From: an uncultured Blautia sp.
GTDB taxonomy: Bacteria; Bacillota; Clostridia; Lachnospirales; Lachnospiraceae
Assembly (NCBI GenBank): GCA_900552095.1
Contig: URYM01000064.1
Coordinates: 1-9,005 of the forward strand
Length of the DNA stretch: 9,005 nt
Reading direction: 5' to 3'
Of this stretch, positions 1-5,562 are shown piece by piece (position 1 is the first letter of the stretch; the number at the start of each line of letters is the position of its first letter). The notes beneath the pieces are model-generated. The model saw only the letters and a program-made list of their open reading frames with translations, had not been told where the DNA came from and made no database searches. The translations under genes and the position numbers were made by a program.

Positions 1-816
1 ATTGAAAAGGAAGAGAGCGATTTCGGAAAAGCTATTTTTTCCGTGAAAGATCTGGTCTACGCCGATGCTTTCGGAAAAACCCGCCTGAATCACGTTTCTT
101 TCTCAATCCGGGAAGGACAGATTCTGGGAATCGCCGGGATTGACGGCAACGGTCAGTCAGAACTGGTAGAAGCGATCGTGGGAACGCTAAAACCTCAGAA
201 AGGACAGGTTTTCTTAAATGGAAAAGATCTCTCCGACTATTCTGTTTTAAAAAGGCAGGAAGCCGGAATTTCTCACGTGTCGGAAGATCGGATGCGCTAT
301 GGAACCGCGCCAAAACTTTCCCTGGAAGATAATATGATCTCCAAGATTTACTATACGGACAAACTGCGCAGCCATGGCCTGATCGATCGGAAAAAAGTAA
401 ACACGTACACCAATAAGATTTTGAAAGAGTTCCTTGTAAAATACGATAATTCCCATCAGTCTGTGTCGGAACTTTCCGGCGGAAATGTGCAGAAACTGGT
501 TGTGGGAAGAGAATTTGACTATGAGCCGGATCTTCTGATCATGAATCAGCCCACCCGGGGAATCGACGTGGGTGCAATTGAATTCATCCGCAGAAAAATT
601 GTGGAGATGCGCCGGGAAAAGAAAGCCATCCTTCTGGTGTCAGCCGACTTAAGTGAAATCCTCTCCTTAAGCGATGCGGTTCTCGTCATGCACGAGGGAC
701 GGATCGTGGGGTATATCGACGATGTAAAACACACATCCGAAAATGAGCTGGGTCTTTACATGCTGGGTGTGAAAGAGGATTCCAAAGAACACATAGGAGG
801 TGCCTGCTGTGAATAA
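1..816 (+). CDS. Nucleoside ABC importer ATP-binding protein, C-terminal half (5' truncated)
   Basis: The reading frame is open from base 1, so the gene begins upstream; the GTG at 43 lies inside the domain and is not a start. The 271 visible residues are the second nucleotide-binding domain of a double-domain ATPase (RbsA/NupO type, about 510 aa in the family). This ATPase powers nucleoside uptake together with the two permeases that follow. Visible motifs are a Walker A-like GIDGNGQS (136-159), the signature LSGGNVQK (472-495) and the Walker B region LLIMNQPTRG with GIDVGA after it. The domain is degenerate: the Walker A Lys is Gln, Walker B Asp-Glu are Asn-Gln, and the switch His is Ala (VSADL, Ala at 643). 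This is usual for domain 2 in this family, where domain 1 does the hydrolysis. A BMP-type binding protein gene would be expected upstream. The gene overlaps the next one by 8 nt. Confidence 0.93.
   Translation: MEKEESDFGKAIFSVKDLVYADAFGKTRLNHVSFSIREGQILGIAGIDGNGQSELVEAIVGTLKPQKGQVFLNGKDLSDYSVLKRQEAGISHVSEDRMRYGTAPKLSLEDNMISKIYYTDKLRSHGLIDRKKVNTYTNKILKEFLVKYDNSHQSVSELSGGNVQKLVVGREFDYEPDLLIMNQPTRGIDVGAIEFIRRKIVEMRREKKAILLVSADLSEILSLSDAVLVMHEGRIVGYIDDVKHTSENELGLYMLGVKEDSKEHIGGACCE
795..800 (+). promoter_or_regulatory. Ribosome binding site deciding the permease 1 start
   Basis: A perfect AGGAGG lies inside the end of the ATPase gene. It is 8 nt before the GTG at 809, whereas an in-frame GTG at 800 overlaps the site itself. 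This places the start at 809. Confidence 0.85.
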
Positions 817-1855
817 AAAGTTTACTGTTATCCGGCTGCTCTGTGCCTTTGCCATCGCCATGCTTCTCTCTGTAGGCATTATTTTCTGTGTCAGCGCAGA
901 ACCGGGCACTGCAGTTTACAATCTTTTTCTGGGACCTCTGCAGAGCAAACGCCATTTTTTTGACGTATTTGCCAGCAGTGTTCCGCTGATCTTTACCGGA
1001 CTTGCTTTAAGTCTGGTGTTCAAATCCGGTAATTTTTCCATGATTGCAGATGCCTGTCTGTTCACCGGAGCGGTTGTGACAGCAGCCCTTGCAATTAATA
1101 CCTCCCTCCCGGCTCCGCTTCATCCCCTGGTGATCCTTCTGTGTGCTGCTGTGGTAGGCGGTCTGATTGGAAGCATTCCCGCTGTTCTGAAGGTGCGCTT
1201 TCATGCCAATGAGCTGGTGACTTCTCTGATGCTTAACTATGTTTTCTTTTATATTGGCATCTTTGTAGTTACAAAGTTTCTGGCTGACCGTGAGGCAGGA
1301 ACCTTTGCCTCCCTTCCTTATCAGTCTACCGCCTCCCTTGGAACACTGATCGATGGAACCAAGTTCCATGTGGGCTATCTGATTGCCATTGGTGTTGCAA
1401 TCCTTTTATTCCTGCTTCTTTTTAAAACCAGATTTGGTTATGAAGTACGGATCTCCGGAAGCAATCCGGAATTTGCAAAGTATTCCGGAATCAAGACAAG
1501 CCGTGTGATCATCCTCACACAGGTGATTGCCGGTGCGGTAGCAGGTCTGGGCGGAGCCGTAGAACAGATGGCTATGTACCAGCGTTTTAACTGGCAGGAT
1601 TCTCCGTCCTATGCCTGGGATGGTGTCATTATCGCGATTCTTGCCGGGAATAACCCGAAAATCGTACCTTTTGCTGCATTTTTCCTGTCTTACATCCGTG
1701 TGGGAGCGGACCTGATGTCCCGCCGTTCGGATGTACAAAATGAGCTGATCTCGATCATTCAGGCTGTACTGATTCTTTTTGTAACCGCAGAACGGTTTAT
1801 GGCAGGATGGAAGCAGAGAGAAGAAGCAAAAAAAGCACTGAGAGAGGAGGCGTGA
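809..1855 (+). CDS. Nucleoside ABC importer permease 1 (BPD_transp_2 family)
   Basis: This 348-aa polytopic membrane protein has about eight to ten hydrophobic segments, the first at residues 9-28. It matches the NupP/YufP-type permeases of BMP-family nucleoside importers. The motif NFSMIADACLFTGAV resembles the conserved N-I-G-x-E-G stretch of BPD_transp_2 proteins. The cytoplasmic loop EVRISGSNPEFAKYSGI (from residue 212) matches the loop thought to contact the ATPase. The protein should form the membrane channel as a heterodimer with the next gene product. The GTG start at 809 is chosen for its AGGAGG at 8 nt; it overlaps the ATPase gene by 8 nt, suggesting translational coupling. The C-terminus is charged and cytoplasmic. 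The substrate is inferred as purine (or broad) nucleosides from the adenosine deaminase downstream. Confidence 0.92.
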   Translation: MNKKFTVIRLLCAFAIAMLLSVGIIFCVSAEPGTAVYNLFLGPLQSKRHFFDVFASSVPLIFTGLALSLVFKSGNFSMIADACLFTGAVVTAALAINTSLPAPLHPLVILLCAAVVGGLIGSIPAVLKVRFHANELVTSLMLNYVFFYIGIFVVTKFLADREAGTFASLPYQSTASLGTLIDGTKFHVGYLIAIGVAILLFLLLFKTRFGYEVRISGSNPEFAKYSGIKTSRVIILTQVIAGAVAGLGGAVEQMAMYQRFNWQDSPSYAWDGVIIAILAGNNPKIVPFAAFFLSYIRVGADLMSRRSDVQNELISIIQAVLILFVTAERFMAGWKQREEAKKALREEA

Positions 1856-1859
1856 TACC

Positions 1860-2810
1860 ATGGATGTGATTCAGGATATTTTTAAAACCCTAAGCCTTCC
1901 GGAATTTTATTTTGCCATGTTCCGGAGTGCTACCCCGGTTCTTTTAACCACCCTGGGCGCCATGATTTCTTCGCGCTCCGGCACCAGTAATATTGCTCTT
2001 GAGGGAACCATGCTGATCTCCGCTTTTGTGGGCGTTGTTGTCAGCGCCTTTTCCCAGAGTGCCTGGATTGGATTTCTGGGTGCTGTCTTCGCAGGCTTTG
2101 TGATCAGCAATATTCTGGCCTACTTTATTTTGAAATTAAAGTCAAATGCAGTAATCTCCGGTATCGCCATCAATACGCTGGCTTCCGGAGGCACGATCTT
2201 TGCCCTGTATCTGATCACCGGGGAGAAAGGAGCTTCCACCTCCCTTCCTTCCCTGAAGCTGCCCAGTATTGACATTCCTCTGATCGAGGATATTCCGGTT
2301 CTGGGGCCCGTTCTTTCCGGGCATCATATTTTAACCTATGTCTCCCTCATCCTGGTAGCTGCAGTCTGGTATCTTTTTAAACATACCCGGCTGGGGATGC
2401 ATATCCGTGCAGTGGGAGAGACCCCGGATGCAGCTGAATCAGTAGGAATTCCTGTAAAAAGGGTGAAATATATTGCTCTCGTTTTCAGCGGCATTTTAAC
2501 CGGTATGGCCGGCGCCTTCCTGTCCATGGGTTATGTGGGACTCTTTTCTTCCGGCATGACAGCGGGAAGAGGATATATTGCACTGGCTACACAGGCAATT
2601 GCCGCCGGAAATGCGGTGGTGGGAATGCTGGCTTCCATGTTGTTCGGATTCTGTCAGAGTCTTTCCAATTATCTGCAGTCTTCCGGCGTGCCGCTGCAGT
2701 TTATCCAGCTGATGCCCTATCTGATCATCGTAATTGCATATACTGTTTTCTGTGCCATGCGGGAACGGAAAAAGCGGAAAAAACAAATGCAGGCGGCAGC
2801 CGGAAAGTAG
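1860..2810 (+). CDS. Nucleoside ABC importer permease 2 (BPD_transp_2 family)
   Basis: This 316-aa multi-spanning permease is the NupQ/YufQ-type partner of the preceding permease. The hallmark GTSNIALEGTML is at residues 41-52. The coupling loop LGMHIRAVGETPDAAES has RAVGE at 183-187. Length and hydrophobic pattern are normal for the family, and the tail is strongly basic (KKRKKQ), consistent with a cytoplasmic C-terminus. ATG at 1860 follows AGGAGG (1845-1850) by 9 nt, and only 4 nt separate it from the previous stop, so the two permeases are co-translated. With the ATPase they form the importer core; the extracellular binding lipoprotein is not in the window. Assignment to a nucleoside rather than a sugar substrate rests on family resemblance and on the adenosine deaminase immediately downstream. 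Confidence 0.93.
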   Translation: MDVIQDIFKTLSLPEFYFAMFRSATPVLLTTLGAMISSRSGTSNIALEGTMLISAFVGVVVSAFSQSAWIGFLGAVFAGFVISNILAYFILKLKSNAVISGIAINTLASGGTIFALYLITGEKGASTSLPSLKLPSIDIPLIEDIPVLGPVLSGHHILTYVSLILVAAVWYLFKHTRLGMHIRAVGETPDAAESVGIPVKRVKYIALVFSGILTGMAGAFLSMGYVGLFSSGMTAGRGYIALATQAIAAGNAVVGMLASMLFGFCQSLSNYLQSSGVPLQFIQLMPYLIIVIAYTVFCAMRERKKRKKQMQAAAGK

Positions 2811-2823
2811 AGGTCGATATCAA

Positions 2824-3783
2824 ATGGACAAAAAACATTTCATTGAACTGCATCTTCATCTGGATGGATCCCTCCGTCCGGAGACGGTGTGGACACTGGC
2901 CAGGGAACAGGGAATTTCCCTTCCGGCAAAAACAAAGGAAGAAACAGATTTTCTTATGCGTGTTCCGGATGACTGCCGGACGCTGGAAGAATATCTTCAG
3001 AGATTTGACATGCCCCTTCTGGTACTGCAGGAGGAATCCGCACTGGAACGGGCAGCCTTTGAACTGGTAGAAGATCTGGCAAAAGAAGGCGTCGATTATG
3101 CAGAGATCCGTTTTGCTCCTCAGTTATCCCTTTCTCATGGACTGACCCAGGATCAGGTAACAGAGGCGGCGATACGCGGAGTAAAAAAGGGAATGGCACA
3201 ATATCCAGGCATCCGTGCAGGTCTGATCCTGTGCTGTATGCGGGGAGATAAGAATGAAGATCTGAATCTGCAGACTGTGGAGACTGCCCGGAAGTATCTG
3301 GGAGATGTGGTCTGTGCTGTAGATATTGCAGGAGCGGAAGGACTTTATGGAACGGAACTCTTTCAGAAAGTCTTTGACCGGGTAAATGAATATCAGATTC
3401 CCATGACAATCCATGCCGGTGAGGCGGCAGGTCCAGACAGTATGCGGACCGCCCTGTCTTACGGAACAAAACGGATCGGCCACGGCGTGGCAGCGATCCA
3501 GGACGAAGCTCTGATCCGGGAACTGATTGAGAAAAAAATAACGCTTGAAATCTGTGTGACCAGCAATTACCAGACTAAGGTTGTAAACAGCATAGAAGAA
3601 CACCCCATCCACAGGCTTTTTCAGGCCGGTGTGCGCGTAACGGTAAATTCTGATAATATGACCGCTTCCAATACCGATATTCACAAAGAAATTCGGGTGT
3701 TAAAGGAAGTTCTGGGATTTACAGACGAGGAAGTGGAAAAACTGGAAGAATACGCCTGGGAAGCCCGCTTCTTGAAAGACTAG
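2824..3783 (+). CDS. add: Adenosine deaminase
   Basis: This 319-aa cytoplasmic, metal-dependent enzyme of the amidohydrolase superfamily should convert (deoxy)adenosine to (deoxy)inosine and ammonia. Its motifs appear in the expected order: the metal ligands H10 and H12 in ELHLHLDGSLRPET; DIAGAE (167-172); HAGEA with metal ligand H197 and proton-donor E200; RIGHG with H220; EICVTSN; and NSDNM with metal-binding D277. The residue after this Asp is Asn, as I recall from some bacterial homologues, rather than the second Asp of the animal enzyme. The start at 2824 follows a GAGGT (2810-2814) at 9 nt. An earlier in-frame ATG at 2734 would overlap the permease by 77 nt and add a basic, non-homologous leader. 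The position directly behind the importer fits import-then-deaminate purine salvage. Confidence 0.94.
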   Translation: MDKKHFIELHLHLDGSLRPETVWTLAREQGISLPAKTKEETDFLMRVPDDCRTLEEYLQRFDMPLLVLQEESALERAAFELVEDLAKEGVDYAEIRFAPQLSLSHGLTQDQVTEAAIRGVKKGMAQYPGIRAGLILCCMRGDKNEDLNLQTVETARKYLGDVVCAVDIAGAEGLYGTELFQKVFDRVNEYQIPMTIHAGEAAGPDSMRTALSYGTKRIGHGVAAIQDEALIRELIEKKITLEICVTSNYQTKVVNSIEEHPIHRLFQAGVRVTVNSDNMTASNTDIHKEIRVLKEVLGFTDEEVEKLEEYAWEARFLKD

Positions 3784-3786
3784 AAA

Positions 3787-3791
3787 AGGAG
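3787..3791 (+). promoter_or_regulatory. Ribosome binding site deciding the start of the 231-aa membrane protein
   Basis: AGGAG ends 1 nt before an in-frame ATG at 3793, which is too close, and 10 nt before ATG 3802, which is workable. This favours 3802. Confidence 0.65.
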
Positions 3792-3801
3792 AATGGGATT
3801 T

Positions 3802-4497
3802 ATGGAAGAAGAAAAAGCAAAAGCAAAACGTATTTTCTGGGCAGGAGTTCTGGTCTTTGCAGCAGGAATCATTCTTATGGCCATTTTTGCTTTTATGGAT
3901 GTGGAATGGAAAACCCCGGCTGCGGTGATCAGCTTTTTGGTCTGCGGAGTTCTGTCTCTGATCCTGATCTTTAAAGGGGCTCCCGGAATGATGGCATCAG
4001 AGGCGGAAAAGGTATGCAATAAAATGAAAGCAGAACAGCTTTTTCGTTTTTCTTTTCCAGGAAAAGACCGGCTGGAACAGACCCTTTTAGCGCAGGGGTT
4101 TCAGCAGGAGGGCGCATACTATAAGAAAAAGAAATTTTCAGCCCTGAAAGATTCCATTACCTACTATGTAAAGATTGCGGAAGGATCTCATCTGGAAACT
4201 ATGATTGACCAGGAATTTGAGGCTTTTAACGCTCTTGAAAAGAAAGGAACCAATTTTTGTCTGCTTCTTTTTCTGTGCCTGGAAAATCTGGATATCGCTG
4301 CTTTGGATCTGCTAAAAGAAATCGCCTCTGCGGCTATCGCGGAAGAAACGGTTTTAAATCCTCACAGAGATACCAATGCGGTGCTGACTGCAGTGGATCC
4401 TGGGACGGGAACTGCTTATTTTATGGACATCAGGGGACATAAGATCAGCCTTTACGCCCACGGCTGCAAGATGCTGAAAGAACTGACCGGTCTATAA
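3802..4497 (+). CDS. Unrecognised two-helix membrane protein
   Basis: I do not recognise this 231-aa protein. The N-terminus is charged (MEEEKAKAKR), followed by two hydrophobic helices at about residues 11-32 and 39-57 joined by a short loop containing DVEWKT. A soluble domain of roughly 170 residues follows, probably cytoplasmic by the positive-inside rule. The domain has a basic YYKKKKFSALKD stretch, a Cys-containing hydrophobic segment (NFCLLLFLCLENLDI) and a C-terminal beta-rich part (TGTAYFMDIRGHKISLYAHG). I see no catalytic motif and no sorting signal. It lies 18 nt after adenosine deaminase and 12 nt before the sortase, so it is co-transcribed with both. An alternative start at 3793 adds only three residues. 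It is a real gene, given its good ribosome binding site, operon placement and full-length open frame, but its function is unknown. Confidence 0.82.
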   Translation: MEEEKAKAKRIFWAGVLVFAAGIILMAIFAFMDVEWKTPAAVISFLVCGVLSLILIFKGAPGMMASEAEKVCNKMKAEQLFRFSFPGKDRLEQTLLAQGFQQEGAYYKKKKFSALKDSITYYVKIAEGSHLETMIDQEFEAFNALEKKGTNFCLLLFLCLENLDIAALDLLKEIASAAIAEETVLNPHRDTNAVLTAVDPGTGTAYFMDIRGHKISLYAHGCKMLKELTGL

Positions 4498-4509
4498 AGG
4501 AATCAGACA

Positions 4510-5361
4510 ATGAAAAAGAAAAAATTCTTTGTATCCCTCATTTCTACACTTCTTTTTCTGATATTTTTGAGTATTATGGACTATCCTTTCCTGGCTCGTA
4601 TGTTTAATGAACGAAATCAGGGAGCTGTGGTAGTCGATTACGAGGAGACTCTGGGGAAGAGAAGTGATCCGGAAAAGGAACGGATGCTGGAAGAAGCCAG
4701 AAAGTACAACAGCAGTCTGGCATCAGGCCTTGGCAATGCACTGGAAGAAACTCTGAAAAAAAATCCCGAAGAGCAGCAAGCGGATCAGATTTATCAGGGA
4801 CTGCTCTCGGATCAGGCAGATGGAGTGATCGGGAGGATTGAAATCCCCAAACTTGCCGTCAATCTTCTGATCTACCACGGAACGGAGGAGGAAGTACTAC
4901 AGAAAGGCGCCGGCCATCTACAGGGCTCTTCCCTCCCGGTAGGAGGAGAAAGCACACATTCCTGTATTTCTGCCCATCGCGGACTGGTGGATAAGAAGAT
5001 GTTTACAGATCTGGATCAGATGGAAGTAGGGGATCTGTTTTTAATTCATGTACTGGGCGAAACTCTTGCCTATCGGGTGCGGGAAATTCAGACAGTACTC
5101 CCGGATGATGTGGAAGATCTGGCTATTCAAAGGGGCAAAGATCTGGTAACTCTGATCACCTGTACCCCTTACGGGATCAATACGCACAGAATCTATGTTC
5201 ATGGTGAGCGGATTCCCTATACAGAAGAAGTGGAAGCAGAAGTCAACGCTGAGCAGGAAGAAAGTAAAAGCTGGTGGGAAAACTGGTGGTGGGCAGTATT
5301 TTCCCTCCTCCTCTTGATTCTTCTCATTGCGCTTCTGTGGCGGTATAACAGACGAGCGTAA
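4510..5361 (+). CDS. srtC: Class C (pilus-type) sortase
   Basis: This 283-aa membrane-anchored cysteine transpeptidase belongs to a class that joins pilin subunits through LPXTG-like signals at the cell surface. It has an N-terminal membrane helix (about 6-23) and a second C-terminal one (about 259-278), typical of class C. The catalytic triad is H156 in SAHRG, C218 in TLITC (214-218) and R227 in TPYGINTHR. Other family markers are DGVIGRIEIPKL, IYHGT, GAGHLQGSSLPVGGES and DLDQMEVGD. The region before the core that usually carries a DP-aromatic lid (residues 72-94 here) has no such motif. The start is supported by AAGGA at 8 nt. The gene is last in the operon, 13 nt before a strong terminator. 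No pilin or other LPXTG protein is visible, so its substrates must be encoded elsewhere. Confidence 0.94.
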   Translation: MKKKKFFVSLISTLLFLIFLSIMDYPFLARMFNERNQGAVVVDYEETLGKRSDPEKERMLEEARKYNSSLASGLGNALEETLKKNPEEQQADQIYQGLLSDQADGVIGRIEIPKLAVNLLIYHGTEEEVLQKGAGHLQGSSLPVGGESTHSCISAHRGLVDKKMFTDLDQMEVGDLFLIHVLGETLAYRVREIQTVLPDDVEDLAIQRGKDLVTLITCTPYGINTHRIYVHGERIPYTEEVEAEVNAEQEESKSWWENWWWAVFSLLLLILLIALLWRYNRRA

Positions 5362-5374
5362 ATAAAAAAGAAAG

Positions 5375-5415
5375 CACGAAAGTGAAATCGGAATAGATTT
5401 TTCTTTCGTGTTTTT
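5375..5415 (+). terminator. Rho-independent terminator of the nucleoside-sortase operon
   Basis: The arms CACGAAAG (5375-5382) and CTTTCGTG (5403-5410) pair perfectly. The inner segments TGAAATC and GATTTTT extend the stem to about 15 bp with one mismatch and one G-T pair, around a GGAATA loop. TTTTT follows at 5411-5415. An A-rich run on the left (5365-5373) could let it work on the other strand too. It separates the two operons. Confidence 0.9.
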
Positions 5416-5425
5416 CATTTTTATA

Positions 5426-5454
5426 TTGACAAAAAAATAAAAATTTGTTATTCT
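5426..5454 (+). promoter_or_regulatory. Sigma-A promoter of the exporter operon
   Basis: A perfect -35 TTGACA (5426-5431) is followed by a 17-bp A/T-rich spacer and -10 TATTCT (5449-5454). TG at 5446-5447 makes an extended -10. A/T-rich DNA lies just upstream. The predicted transcription start is about 5461-5462, leaving a leader of about 100 nt before the first ATG at 5563. Confidence 0.85.
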
Positions 5455-5461
5455 GTCCAAT

Positions 5462-5478
5462 AGTTAGTTAGAACTAAT
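5462..5478. promoter_or_regulatory. Palindromic operator 1
   Basis: The perfect 14-bp palindrome TTAGTT-AG-AACTAA (5464-5477) lies within AGTTAGTTNNAACTAAT. It sits exactly at the predicted transcription start, where a bound repressor would block RNA polymerase. Size and symmetry suit a dimeric winged-helix regulator such as MarR; the regulator is not in the window. Confidence 0.72.
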
Positions 5479-5479
5479 C

Positions 5480-5502
5480 ACCTCCCGAGAGGTTTTTCTT
5501 TT
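5480..5502 (+). promoter_or_regulatory. Terminator-like leader hairpin
   Basis: ACCTC (5480-5484) pairs with GAGGT (5489-5493) around a CCGA loop, followed at once by a T-rich run (TTTTTCTTTT, 5493-5502). It resembles a weak intrinsic terminator or attenuator between the two operators. The stem has only 5 bp, so real termination is uncertain. Confidence 0.4.
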
Positions 5503-5509
5503 GGTCAGA

Positions 5510-5526
5510 AGTTAGTTTTAACTAAT
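5510..5526. promoter_or_regulatory. Palindromic operator 2
   Basis: This second copy of the same palindrome, TTAGTT-TT-AACTAA (5512-5525), has the same outer bases as operator 1, so 15 of 17 positions agree and only the two centre bases differ. The centres of the two sites are 48 bp apart. It lies in the transcribed leader, about 37 nt before the exporter start codon. Confidence 0.7.
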
Positions 5527-5550
5527 TCTTGAAATATAGTTTTGATTGAA

Positions 5551-5554
5551 AGGG
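5551..5554 (+). promoter_or_regulatory. Ribosome binding site deciding the CydD-like exporter start
   Basis: AAAGGG ends 8 nt before ATG 5563, with a second ATG at 5566. The upstream in-frame TTG at 5542 lies before this site and has no Shine-Dalgarno sequence of its own. Confidence 0.7.
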
Positions 5555-5562
5555 TAACAGAT

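Noticed and set aside
800..808. Earlier GTG start for permease 1
   Set aside because: This GTG overlaps the AGGAGG itself; GTG 809 has ideal 8-nt spacing.
43..816. ATPase gene starting at GTG 43
   Set aside because: The frame is open back to base 1 and the preceding residues belong to the start of the second ATPase domain. There is no ribosome binding site before 43, so the gene is truncated by the window edge.
2734..2823. Earlier ATG for adenosine deaminase
   Set aside because: It would overlap the permease gene by 77 nt and add a basic leader absent from the family. ATG 2824 has its own ribosome binding site and begins just before the conserved HLHLDGS.
3124..3684. 186-codon minus-strand open frame over adenosine deaminase
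   Set aside because: It lies wholly within a confidently identified gene and has no recognisable motif. The same holds for the minus-strand frames at 2954-3469, 1406-1861 and 6718-7227.
5501..5515. Tiny leader peptide (TTG start, four codons) after GAGAGG
   Set aside because: The spacing is acceptable, but four codons from a TTG without regulatory-looking codons is easily chance.
5542..5562. TTG start for the CydD-like gene
   Set aside because: It has no Shine-Dalgarno sequence upstream, whereas ATG 5563 is preceded by AAAGGG at 8 nt.
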